Both the position numbers and the translations under genes were made by a program. Shown here piece by piece: positions 23,526 to 31,744 of a stretch of 64,000 nt of DNA. The first letter of the stretch is position 1; each line of letters starts with the position of its first letter. The DNA is from Nocardia sp. (GTDB lineage Bacteria > Actinomycetota > Actinomycetes > Mycobacteriales > Mycobacteriaceae): NCBI RefSeq assembly GCF_025465275.1, contig NZ_JAODNK010000034.1, positions 1-64,000 of the forward strand. The letters are read 5' to 3'. A model generated the notes under the pieces. The model saw only the letters and a list, made by a program, of their open reading frames with translations, searched no databases and had not been told where the DNA came from.

Positions 23526-25055
23526 ATGCAGGCAGGCAGTGTTCTGTGGCCGGAACCGTCAGCTGGGATCGGGGTGGTGATCGTCGATAACGACACCTTG
23601 ACTGATCTCAATATCGATCAGGCGATTGCTGCGGTGCTCCGGGATGGGGACGAGTACGAGCTCGAGGCGTTGTTTCGCCGGCCGGTGCGCGATCGGGACA
23701 CGGTGCGGTACCGCCAGGAAGTGTTCGGCGACTTCGGAAATGACGCGGTACGCGCCGTATTCGTGGAGTTCGCCGCAGGGATGCGGCGCGTGCGGCGACG
23801 TCTGGCCGGATCGGCTCGGCTGACGCATGCACTGCAGAAACAGCGGTGGCTGCTCGACGCGGCTGCGGCTTACATCATGGCGATCACGCGGATGGCCGAG
23901 GCGATATCCGGGCTGCCGCTGTCGTCGCGGGCGTTGCAGCGCTGGCGCGATTTCGTGGAGTTCTACACTCACGGTTCGGATTTCGGCAGTCTTGTCGGCG
24001 ACGTGCGAGATGTGCAGCGAGCGCTGGCCACCGTTCGCTACGGCATCCGGATCGTCGACAACACCATCGAGGTGGGTGCCGTTGACGAGGAAACGGATTT
24101 CAGCACAGCGATTGCGGATCTGTTTGCGCGCTTCGGGTCCGGCGCTCCTCCCCCACTTCGGCCCGAAGCGGAATGGGCCGATATGAATCAGATGGAGGAG
24201 CAGATTCTCGATCGTGTTGTAGCCATGCAACCAGATACTTTCGGGCGGCTCGCTCAGTTCGCCGGGCGGCACCAGCAGTTCACCGATTCGGGAGTGGTGG
24301 CGTTCGACCGGGAGATTCATTTCTATCTGCTGTATCTCGACTTCGTCAGGAGCGTCACCGGCGACGGCCGGACTATGTGCCTGCCGCAGGTGGTAATTCA
24401 GCCCGATGAGGTTCGCGCCGAACATGCCTTCGACCTGGCGCTGGCCGGCCGACGAAGTCACGCGGAACAGCCAATGGTGTGCAACGATTTTCAGCTGTCG
24501 GAAACAGAGCGGGTTCTGGTGGTGACCGGCCCGAACCAAGGCGGGAAGACCACGTTTGCGCGGATGTTCGGTCAGCTCGTCTATTTCGCCGCACTCGGTT
24601 GCCCGGTTCCGGCACGTTCGGCCCGCCTGTCCCTACCGGATCGGTTGTGCTCGCATTTCGAACGAGCGGAACAGGCCGCCGATTCCGACGGCCGGCTCTT
24701 GGCCGAACTCGAACGGATGCGAGACACACTCGAACAGGCCACTCCCGACAGCGTGATCATCTTGAACGAAAGCTTCAGCTCGACAAGCACTGTCGACGGC
24801 ATGCAGATCGGATTCGAGGTCCTCGATCAGATCATCGCGCGCGGCTCGATTGCCCTGTGGGTGACCTTCTTCGACGAACTCGCCCACGCGGGACCAGCGA
24901 CGGTCAGCATGGTCGCCGCCACCGACTCGGACGACCCGTCACAGCGAACATTTCGGATCGTACGCAGACCGGCCGACGGGAATGCCCACGCTGTGGTGCT
25001 CGCCGAGCGATACGGCCTGACGTACGACCTCGTCACGGCGAGGTTCGCGCAATGA
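23526..25055 (+). CDS. MutS-like ATPase, first of a pair
   Basis: A 509-residue protein with a MutS-type C-terminal ABC ATPase and a helical core region, but no N-terminal mismatch-recognition domain. Walker A is VVTGPNQGGKTTFARMFGQ at about residue 335; the signature and Walker B region is IILNESFSSTSTVDGMQIG, with Asn where canonical MutS has Asp before the catalytic Glu. The N-terminal 300 residues are helical, resembling MutS domain III and levers. The ATG at 23526 has CGGAGG 5 bp upstream. Its stop overlaps the start of a paralogue by ATGA, so the two are made in equal amounts and may form a heterodimer. Canonical MutS is absent from most actinobacteria. Confidence 0.85.
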   Translation: MQAGSVLWPEPSAGIGVVIVDNDTLTDLNIDQAIAAVLRDGDEYELEALFRRPVRDRDTVRYRQEVFGDFGNDAVRAVFVEFAAGMRRVRRRLAGSARLTHALQKQRWLLDAAAAYIMAITRMAEAISGLPLSSRALQRWRDFVEFYTHGSDFGSLVGDVRDVQRALATVRYGIRIVDNTIEVGAVDEETDFSTAIADLFARFGSGAPPPLRPEAEWADMNQMEEQILDRVVAMQPDTFGRLAQFAGRHQQFTDSGVVAFDREIHFYLLYLDFVRSVTGDGRTMCLPQVVIQPDEVRAEHAFDLALAGRRSHAEQPMVCNDFQLSETERVLVVTGPNQGGKTTFARMFGQLVYFAALGCPVPARSARLSLPDRLCSHFERAEQAADSDGRLLAELERMRDTLEQATPDSVIILNESFSSTSTVDGMQIGFEVLDQIIARGSIALWVTFFDELAHAGPATVSMVAATDSDDPSQRTFRIVRRPADGNAHAVVLAERYGLTYDLVTARFAQ

Positions 25056-26557
25056 GAGTAAATCTGCTGCATCCGGCCAACGGGGTTCCGCGCGTCGCCG
25101 TCAACGGTGATCGCGCATTCGGCGACCTGGGAATGGAATCGCTGTATGCCGCAATGGCAGCCGATGACCAGATCGTGCTGGAGTCGGTCCGGACGATCCT
25201 TCCTGCGACGGTTGTCGATCCCGAGGTAATTCGCCATCGACAGGCGGTACTGGCCGACTGCTGCGCCCATCCGGCGGTGATACGGAAGCTTTTCGAGATC
25301 TCCGTCGAGCCGACCCGAATTCAGCGCTGGCCGGTCGGCGTCGGCCGCCGATCAGGCGGCAAACTCATGCTTGCGCTGCAACCACTCACCGACCTCATCA
25401 CCTGCCTCCGACGCCTGCGCGCCCTGTGTGAACAGCACGCGGCGCTGTTCAGCTCGCCCGGACTGAGCGATCTGATGACGACGGTCATCGAGCGGTTCGA
25501 CGATGACTATCTCGACGCCGTCGAAGCGACGCTGGCCACACTGTATTTCGAGCACGGCGTGCATATCGGCGCGGGACTCGGGACCGGCAATAAGATTACG
25601 AATATCGTGCTGCGCGAGCCGATTCGGCCACGGCGCGGCCGGTTCGGACTGGACCGGCGCTCCGGCCGAGCCTTCGAGCCCATCGAGGATCCTGAAGCCA
25701 GGTCGAACCCCGGCCTGAACCCCGTCAAGCAGCTGAAAGACCGAGCGCTCATCGATGTCGCGGAAGTCGTGAGTTATGCCGCCGACCACGTTCACGACTT
25801 TTTTCTACGGCTGCGCACCGAATTAGCCTTCTACATCGGTTGTCTCAACCTGCGCGATCGATTGACGCAGGTGGGACTACCGACCTGCCTTCCGGCCATT
25901 CATGCAGCCGGCACCCCGAGACTTCGATGCACCGGACTGCGCGACATCACCTTGTCCTTGGCCGCCGATCGGGCAGTCATCGGAAACGACGTGGATGCCG
26001 ATACGCGCTCACTGCTCGTCGTGACCGGCGCGAACAACGGCGGCAAGTCCACGTTCCTGCGCAGCCTCGGCGCGGCGCAATTGATGATGCAATGCGGCAT
26101 GTTCGTCATTGCCGACAGCTTCGAATCCGATATCCGCGACGGCGTTTTCACCCATTTCGTCACCGATGAAGACCGCACCATGGCGCACGGCAAACTCGTC
26201 GACGAACTGGTAAGAATGCGCAGCATCGTCGACCGGATCGGCCCGAATTCCCTGCTGCTCTGCAATGAATCGTTCGCATCGACCAGCGAACGCGACGCCT
26301 CCCGGATAGCGGCCCCACTCATCGACGCCCTCGTCGATGCCGGCGTAAAGATCGTCTTCGTCACCCACCTGTACGAGTTCGCACACCAGCGCGATCAAGC
26401 CACACATTCGACAGACCTTTTCCTGCGCGCCGGACATCTCCCCAACGGCAGCCGCACCTTCCACATCACGCCGGGGACGCCCGAACCCGGCAGTCACGCC
26501 GACGAGATATTCCGGCAGGTATTCGACAGAGCCGGGGGTTCGCGTCAACCGGGATGA
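25052..26557 (+). CDS. MutS-like ATPase, second of a pair
   Basis: A 501-residue paralogue of the preceding protein. Walker A is VVTGANNGGKSTFLRSLGAA (about residue 325); the Walker B region is LLLCNESFASTSERDASRI, again NES; and FVTHLYEFAHQ is the switch-histidine block. A long helical region at residues 60-300 probably corresponds to the MutS core and lever. There is no mismatch-binding domain and no clamp motif that I can see. The start is the ATG overlapping the upstream stop. Substrate and role are unknown; DNA structure or junction binding is an inference from the fold. Confidence 0.85.
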   Translation: MRVNLLHPANGVPRVAVNGDRAFGDLGMESLYAAMAADDQIVLESVRTILPATVVDPEVIRHRQAVLADCCAHPAVIRKLFEISVEPTRIQRWPVGVGRRSGGKLMLALQPLTDLITCLRRLRALCEQHAALFSSPGLSDLMTTVIERFDDDYLDAVEATLATLYFEHGVHIGAGLGTGNKITNIVLREPIRPRRGRFGLDRRSGRAFEPIEDPEARSNPGLNPVKQLKDRALIDVAEVVSYAADHVHDFFLRLRTELAFYIGCLNLRDRLTQVGLPTCLPAIHAAGTPRLRCTGLRDITLSLAADRAVIGNDVDADTRSLLVVTGANNGGKSTFLRSLGAAQLMMQCGMFVIADSFESDIRDGVFTHFVTDEDRTMAHGKLVDELVRMRSIVDRIGPNSLLLCNESFASTSERDASRIAAPLIDALVDAGVKIVFVTHLYEFAHQRDQATHSTDLFLRAGHLPNGSRTFHITPGTPEPGSHADEIFRQVFDRAGGSRQPG

Positions 26558-26709
26558 GCACCAGGTGCGGGGGTTTCGGGGAGCCACAGCAGGATTCGGG
26601 TTTGAACGGGATGCGCGGTGGCTAAGGCGTGCGTGTCGTGCCGTGGTGGCTCTCGCCGGAGTTACCGCCCGGGCACGAAATCTGCGCTGTGGGAAGAGGT
26701 GTTGGAACA

Positions 26710-26985
26710 ATGGCCGGGATCATGGCAGTCATGCTCGGCGTGGCGGCGGCGGCATTGGTTCCCGCGGGAGCTGCGACCGCGAACTACGGACCGAACTACC
26801 CCGACCCGGGATCCGGGTCGCTGAACAGCGGCTGCATCATGCTGTGCAACCCACCTCCGGCGGCGAACGTCCTGCCCGAACGAAGTTGGCCCGGCGGCTG
26901 CATCATGCTGTGCGACAACGGATCCAGCTGGAGTATTCCACTGAATCAGGGTCCGTTCGAGGCACCGTTCGGTGCCACGAGCTAA
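26710..26985 (+). CDS. Small secreted protein with duplicated CIMLC motif
   Basis: A 91-residue predicted exported protein. A signal peptide (MAGIMAVMLGVAAAALVPAG, cleavage after ATA) leads into a short mature chain with two GCIMLC motifs about 25 residues apart: SGCIMLCNPPP and GGCIMLCDNGS. The four cysteines could form disulfides. The ATG at 26710 follows GGAAGAGG; the longer frame back to 26629 would disrupt the signal peptide. I recognise no family. It is the last gene before the convergent TetR. Confidence 0.65.
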   Translation: MAGIMAVMLGVAAAALVPAGAATANYGPNYPDPGSGSLNSGCIMLCNPPPAANVLPERSWPGGCIMLCDNGSSWSIPLNQGPFEAPFGATS

Positions 26986-27028
26986 GACGGGCAGCCGCCG
27001 GAGTCGAAGCCCGCCGGGCGCGGCAATT

Positions 27029-27640
27029 TCAGTTCTGCCGGACGCTGGTCAATTGGTGAAATGCACTGGCGATCTGGTCGATTCGCGCTTCTTCCAGGTC
27101 GGGGCGGGGGTAGGTGTGGCGGAAGATCGCCTCGCCGTCGAACATGTGGAGCAGGGAGGTGGTCACGAGGCGGGCCACGTCCGGGGAGACATCGGGGCTC
27201 AGGGTGGCCACCGCGACTTCCTCGACCTCGCGCATCAGGCCGCGGAGGACGGGTTCCAGGCGGGCGCGCAACTCCGGTTCGGTGCGGGCGGCCACCAGCA
27301 GTTCCAGCCAGACCACATTGGTGGTGTTGCGGATCTCGCGGCGAATGAAGTGCATGAGCGCCGCGAGATCGACCGGGTGACCGGTGCTCTCGGGTAGGCG
27401 GAGGTCCGCGACCGCGACCATGTGCCGGCGCCGGACCTCGTCCGCGGCGGCCACCACCAGGTCGGTCCGGGATTCGAAGTGCCGGAAGATGGCGGCCTTG
27501 GAAACCCCGGCGCGGCTGCTGATCTCGCCCAGGGAGGTGTTGTGGTAGCCGATCTCGGCGATGGCCTCGATGGTGGCGTCCACAAGTTTGGTGATGGTGG
27601 CGGCGCGGCGCTCGGCCTGAGTTCGTCGCGCGGTCGTCAA
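27029..27640 (-). CDS. TetR-family transcriptional regulator
   Basis: A 203-residue TetR regulator. The HTH is TSLGEISSRAGVSKAAIFRH, with FESRTDLV after it; the C-terminal domain is helical. Its TTG start lies directly after the TAA stop of the upstream amidohydrolase, with GGAGG in the last codons of that gene, so the two are translationally coupled. It probably controls the amidohydrolase promoter, where two GGTCACT repeats lie 21 bp apart. Confidence 0.9.
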   Translation of the reverse strand: MTTARRTQAERRAATITKLVDATIEAIAEIGYHNTSLGEISSRAGVSKAAIFRHFESRTDLVVAAADEVRRRHMVAVADLRLPESTGHPVDLAALMHFIRREIRNTTNVVWLELLVAARTEPELRARLEPVLRGLMREVEEVAVATLSPDVSPDVARLVTTSLLHMFDGEAIFRHTYPRPDLEEARIDQIASAFHQLTSVRQN

Positions 27641-29389
27641 TTAGCCTCCAGCTCGCAGGAATCGGCCGGTCCGGCCGGTGCCCAGGACCTCGGCGGGCAC
27701 CCCGTCACCGAAGACGTACTGGCCACCGATGAACACGGCCGACACGGCTTTGTCATTGCGATTGACCATACGTGGCAGGTTTCCGTAGGTGGGCACAGGG
27801 CATTCGGCGTACGCCTCGAGCGAATGGTCCAGGCCGGCCGGATCGACGATGAGCACGTCGGCGCGATCGCCTTCGCGGAGGTATCCGGCGTCGAGGCCGT
27901 ACCAGTCGGCGAGTTCACCGGAGACCCGGCGCACCGCCTGCTCCAGCGTGAGGAACGGCTTTCCGGCCTGTTCCGCGCGCTGCACCCGCCGCAGGAACCG
28001 CAGGCCGAAGTTGTAGAAAGCCATATTGCGCAGGTGCGCGCCGGCATCCGAGAACCCCAGCTGCACCCCGGGATGGGCGCTGAGTTTGTTGAGCATCTCG
28101 GGACGATGGTTGGAAATCGTGGTGCGCCAGCGCAATTTGATGCCGTGTTCCACCACGAGATCGAGGAATGCGTCGACCGGGTGCAGACCACCGCGCGCGA
28201 CACCCACCTGCCCGAAGGTCTTGCCGATGACACTCGCATCAGGGCAGTCCACGATCTCGGCATCGAAGAAATCCCGATGCCAGACCCGGATCCCGAACTT
28301 CGAGTCGTAATCCTTGCGGAATCGCCTGCGGTAGGCCTCATCTCGCATCAGGGCATTGCGCTCCACCTGGTCGGCCAGATGCAGTGCGGCCGCGCCCGAA
28401 CCGAACTCCTCGAAGATGACCAGATCGATGCCGTCGGCATACACCTCGAACGGAATCGGCAGATGCTGCCAGCGGAAGTCGCCGCCCAGCCCGTTCACCA
28501 CCCGGGTGATCGCGCCCATCAGGTGCACCAGCAGCGGATTCGCTTTGAGGTCGGCCGCCGAGATCAGGGTGGTCTTCAGCTGTTGCCGGAACAGGCCCAC
28601 ACTGCTGAACGTCATCGCGGCGATACTGCGCGGTGAGGTGACGTCGGGGCCGCCCTGCAACACTCGCCCGCGCCGCCGCAGAATCGCATTGAGCCGCCGC
28701 CGTTCCCGCGCACGGGCGTAGGTCGAGGGCAGTGTGCGCGAGCGGGCGACCTCACCGTCGAGTTTGTCGAACAGCAACTGCTGGGCCGACATCCCGACGA
28801 ACCCCGCGTCCAGCGCCTCGGTGAGCGCGGCTTCCATCGCCGCCTGCTCGGATGCGGTGGGCCGTACCTCCTTGCGGGTGGCGCGATCCAGCCCCATGAG
28901 CGCGGTCCGAATATCCGAATGACCGATCATCGCGCCGAGATTGGGCCCCAACGGCAGCTCTTCGAGAGCATCGACGTACTCGCGTGCCGACTTCCAGGTC
29001 TTCCCCTCGACGGCTGCGATCACGTGCTGCCGTGGAATCGCCTCGACCCGGCCGAACAGATCACCCGCGTCGGTCGCGTCGGCATGCACCGTCGACAGCG
29101 AACACGACCCCAGAATCACCGTCGTAATCCCGTGCCGCACAGACTCGGTCAGCCCCGGGGCCTGCAATACCTCGATGTCGTAATGGGTGTGGATGTCGAT
29201 CATCCCCGGCATCACCCACTTGCCCGCGGCATCAACAACATTCGGGCAATCGGTCTCGTCGAGCGGCTCCGCGGAAACCGCGACAACGCGATCTCCACTC
29301 ACACCGAGATGGCGGATGGCAGAAGGGGATCCGGCGCCGTCGAACCAGCGGCCGCCCTTGATGATCGTGTCGTAGCCCACACCCAACAT
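27641..29389 (-). CDS. N-acyl-D-amino-acid deacylase-type amidohydrolase
   Basis: A 582-residue amidohydrolase-superfamily enzyme of the D-aminoacylase branch. The metal-binding HxH motif is MIDIHTHYD. The N-terminal and C-terminal beta-sandwich segments (YDTIIKGGRWFDG, and YGLDAGYLREGDRADVLIVD) are typical. SDAGAHLRNMAFYN carries the late catalytic Asp. It probably hydrolyses an N-acyl bond or cyclic amide; the exact substrate is not readable. The ATG at 29389 fits the family N-terminus; a TTG at 29416 is possible. It forms an operon with the TetR gene. Confidence 0.88.
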   Translation of the reverse strand: MLGVGYDTIIKGGRWFDGAGSPSAIRHLGVSGDRVVAVSAEPLDETDCPNVVDAAGKWVMPGMIDIHTHYDIEVLQAPGLTESVRHGITTVILGSCSLSTVHADATDAGDLFGRVEAIPRQHVIAAVEGKTWKSAREYVDALEELPLGPNLGAMIGHSDIRTALMGLDRATRKEVRPTASEQAAMEAALTEALDAGFVGMSAQQLLFDKLDGEVARSRTLPSTYARARERRRLNAILRRRGRVLQGGPDVTSPRSIAAMTFSSVGLFRQQLKTTLISAADLKANPLLVHLMGAITRVVNGLGGDFRWQHLPIPFEVYADGIDLVIFEEFGSGAAALHLADQVERNALMRDEAYRRRFRKDYDSKFGIRVWHRDFFDAEIVDCPDASVIGKTFGQVGVARGGLHPVDAFLDLVVEHGIKLRWRTTISNHRPEMLNKLSAHPGVQLGFSDAGAHLRNMAFYNFGLRFLRRVQRAEQAGKPFLTLEQAVRRVSGELADWYGLDAGYLREGDRADVLIVDPAGLDHSLEAYAECPVPTYGNLPRMVNRNDKAVSAVFIGGQYVFGDGVPAEVLGTGRTGRFLRAGG

Positions 29390-29400
29390 TGCAACCGATC

Positions 29401-29463
29401 GGTCACTAACTGTCAAGGCCCGGTCACTTCAGTGCCGTATACTACTTGCTGGTTGTACAACCA
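29401..29463. promoter_or_regulatory. Operators of the aminoacylase and ArsR promoters
   Basis: Two direct copies of GGTCACT (29401-29407 and 29422-29428) lie 21 bp apart by the amidohydrolase start and probably serve its TetR. Separately, a perfect 14-bp palindrome TGGTTGTACAACCA (29450-29463) lies 18 bp before the ArsR start and fits an ArsR autoregulatory site. Confidence 0.65.
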
Positions 29464-29481
29464 CGATGGTATCTTTCTGGC

Positions 29482-29844
29482 ATGGAAGCGACTTTGCGTG
29501 CACTCGCCGAGCCGAATCGCAGGCATATCGTCGAACTGCTGCGAGATGGTCCCCGCTCTGTCAATGAGATCGTGGAGCGGCTGGAACTGAAGCAGCAGCT
29601 GGTGTCCAAACATCTGCAATCGCTGCGGGACGCAGGGCTTGTCAAGATGCAGCCGATTGCCCAGCGGCGTGTTTACGCCCTCCGCGCTGAGCCTTTCCGG
29701 GAACTCGATGCCTGGCTGGAAAGCGTCAGACATGTGTGGGAGGAACAACTCGATGACTTCGACAAGTACCTGCAGGTCATGAAGGAGGAAGCGGGTGAAC
29801 ATGGACCTCGACCGGAAAACCAGGATTACGAAGGACGCGCGTAA
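29482..29844 (+). CDS. ArsR-family regulator
   Basis: A 120-residue ArsR/SmtB winged helix protein of the non-metal type often paired with AHSA1 proteins. EATLRALAEPNRRHIVELLR begins the fold, the recognition helix is LKQQLVSKHLQSLRDAGLV, and the wing is QRRVYALRAEPF. No metal-binding cysteine motif (ELCVCDL) is present. The ATG at 29482 starts the domain exactly. It overlaps the next gene by 50 bp and heads a four-gene operon. Confidence 0.92.
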   Translation: MEATLRALAEPNRRHIVELLRDGPRSVNEIVERLELKQQLVSKHLQSLRDAGLVKMQPIAQRRVYALRAEPFRELDAWLESVRHVWEEQLDDFDKYLQVMKEEAGEHGPRPENQDYEGRA

Positions 29845-30319
29845 TCGGGAAATCACCATCGAGCGCGTGCTGCACGCGCCGAGGGCTCTGGTATGGAACG
29901 GCCTGACAAGTCCGGCGCATATCGCGCGCTGGTGGGGTCCACGAGGGTGGACGACCACCGTCTATCAGATGGACGTTCGCCCCGGCGGCCTGTGGCACTA
30001 CTGCATGCGGCCCGATGACCAGGAGGAAGAGGTCTGGGGCCGCGCTGTCTATCGCAATATCGAGAAGCCTTCCCAGCTCACCTATGTCGAATCGTTCTCC
30101 GATGCCGACGGAAACATAGTCGGGCACAGTCAGCGAACGGTTACCGTGCGACTTCTCGATCACGGCGAAAACACGCAGATGCTCGTGCGTACGCAATTCA
30201 CCACGGATGAGGAGATGGAATCCATGGCGAAGCTCGGCATGGCCGAAGGCTTCAGCATGACACTCGATCGATTCGATGAATTGCTGACAAGCCACAAGGC
30301 GAAAGGATCTACGACATGA
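29795..30319 (+). CDS. SRPBCC/AHSA1-domain protein
   Basis: A 174-residue START-like protein of the AHSA1 (activator of Hsp90 ATPase-like) family. The hallmark opening is ITIERVLHAPRALVWNGLTS, followed by HIARWWGPRGWTTTVYQMDV, and the cavity-closing C-terminal helix EGFSMTLDRFDELL. Such proteins bind hydrophobic ligands and are almost always encoded after an ArsR gene, as here. The GTG at 29795 has AAGGAGG 6 bp upstream. Ligand unknown. Confidence 0.92.
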   Translation: MNMDLDRKTRITKDARNREITIERVLHAPRALVWNGLTSPAHIARWWGPRGWTTTVYQMDVRPGGLWHYCMRPDDQEEEVWGRAVYRNIEKPSQLTYVESFSDADGNIVGHSQRTVTVRLLDHGENTQMLVRTQFTTDEEMESMAKLGMAEGFSMTLDRFDELLTSHKAKGSTT

Positions 30320-31143
30320 GCACCGAATCGTCAACTGTGACATCGAAAGATGGCACACGCATCACATTCGAGCAGTCCGGTGCCGGTCCAGTACTCATTA
30401 TCGTGTCCGCTGCGCTGGCGGATCATTCGGGCACCACAAAGCTGGCGAAATTGCTGACAGGGAATTTTACGGTCGTCAACTACGATCGCCGTGGTCGCGG
30501 AGACAGCGGCGACACCCAGCCGTACGCGACCGAGCGCGAGATAGAAGACATCGCAGCGCTGATCGACGCTTCGGGCGGCCGTGCTTTCCTCTTCGGCAGC
30601 TCGTCCGGAGCGGTCCTCGCACTCGACGCGACCGCCGAACTCGGCGCACGAGTCGGTGGTGTCCTCCTGTACGAACCACCGTTCATCATCGACAGCAGCC
30701 GACCGCCGGTGCCGGAGGGACTCGCCGAGGAGGCCGAACAGTCGGTCTCGGCAGATCGCCGGAATGACGCGGTCAAACTCTTCTTCACCAAAGGCATGGG
30801 AATGCCGGCATTCGCGGTCACGATGATGCGGCTGTTCATGCCCGGATGGTCCAAGATGGCTGCTATCGCCCACACCCTTCCCTACGACCTGGCAATCGTC
30901 GCGGGCACACAATCCGGCAAACCCCTGCCCGTCGAGCGGTGGGCAGGGGTGGAAGCCCCGATCCTGGTGGCGGTGGGCAGCAAGAGCCCGGCCTTCTTCC
31001 ATGACGGCGCCAAGTCCCTTGCGGAATCCCTCCCCCGGACCACATATCGATCGCTGACCGGCGACAGCCACGCCTCGGTAATGATGCGCCCCAAAGGCAT
31101 TGCCGCCACAGCCAGTGAATTCTTCCTGGATGGACTGCAATGA
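30316..31143 (+). CDS. Alpha/beta hydrolase
   Basis: A 275-residue alpha/beta hydrolase. NYDRRGRGDSGDT follows the oxyanion strand. The nucleophile elbow is FGSSSGAVLAL, a Ser nucleophile, and the catalytic His is in LTGDSHASVMM. Its start overlaps the AHSA1 stop by ATGA, and its stop overlaps the next start the same way. It resembles the small esterase-like proteins often found downstream of ArsR/AHSA1 pairs. Confidence 0.88.
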   Translation: MSTESSTVTSKDGTRITFEQSGAGPVLIIVSAALADHSGTTKLAKLLTGNFTVVNYDRRGRGDSGDTQPYATEREIEDIAALIDASGGRAFLFGSSSGAVLALDATAELGARVGGVLLYEPPFIIDSSRPPVPEGLAEEAEQSVSADRRNDAVKLFFTKGMGMPAFAVTMMRLFMPGWSKMAAIAHTLPYDLAIVAGTQSGKPLPVERWAGVEAPILVAVGSKSPAFFHDGAKSLAESLPRTTYRSLTGDSHASVMMRPKGIAATASEFFLDGLQ

Positions 31144-31592
31144 CCACGAACGAAACCGACGGCATGCCGGACCTTCCGGTGCCCGACCCGGATCTCCGAG
31201 TCATGAACAGGATGGTCGGCACCTGGACGGTGAGCGGCGGCGCCGAAGGAACGATCACCTTCGAATGGATGGAAGGCGGATTCTTCCTGATGCAGCGCGT
31301 CGATCTCCAGCAAAACGGGCTGAGCATCAAGGGAATTGAGATCATCGGCCACCTGAGATCCTTCGGAGAGCAGCCGACCGAGGAAATACGATCCCGCTAC
31401 TACGACACGATGGGCAACACCTTCGACTACGTCTACGAGCTGACCGGCGACGATATCACCATCTGGGCAGGCGAAAAGGACTCCGGGACATATTATCTCG
31501 GCACATTCACCGATGACGACACGATGATTGGCGAGTGGTTCTATCCCGATGGCGGCGGCTACCGGGTAACCGGAATGAGACTTGCCCTCTGA
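31140..31592 (+). CDS. Lipocalin-like protein (DUF1579-type)
   Basis: A 150-residue predicted beta-barrel protein. NRMVGTWTVSGGAEGTITFE is the lipocalin-like first strand, followed by MEGGFFLMQRVDL, ITIWAGEKDSGTYYLGTFTD and a closing YRVTGMRL strand. Similar DUF1579/heme-binding-like proteins bind small hydrophobic molecules. It is the fourth gene of the ArsR operon, coupled by ATGA. Confidence 0.7.
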   Translation: MTTNETDGMPDLPVPDPDLRVMNRMVGTWTVSGGAEGTITFEWMEGGFFLMQRVDLQQNGLSIKGIEIIGHLRSFGEQPTEEIRSRYYDTMGNTFDYVYELTGDDITIWAGEKDSGTYYLGTFTDDDTMIGEWFYPDGGGYRVTGMRLAL

Positions 31593-31594
31593 AC

Positions 31595-31744
31595 AGGACT
31601 TCAGACTTATCGGATCCTCGCTTCCTGCACCGACTCTCGGCGACCACGTACACCGCTGCCGAGCGGTCGAGATACCTCGAGGCACACGCGGATTGGTGGC
31701 TGCGCGGTGGATCGGCCCGGGAGTTGGCAGACTGGCGGGCATGA
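31595..31744 (+). other. Possible coding remnant coupled to the P450 start
   Basis: In the frame ending with TGA at 31742-31744 one reads PRFLHRLSATTYTAAERSRY then LEAHADWWLRGGSARELADW, which looks protein-like and ends in an ATGA overlap with the P450 start. There is no good start codon in the gap after the lipocalin-like gene. It may be the tail of a deleted gene. Family not recognised. Confidence 0.3.

Noticed and set aside
22268..23611. 447-codon open frame antisense to the MFS gene
   Set aside because: It is an antisense shadow typical of high-GC DNA: its product is Arg/Gln/Pro-rich low-complexity sequence with no family pattern, while the plus strand encodes a clear transporter.
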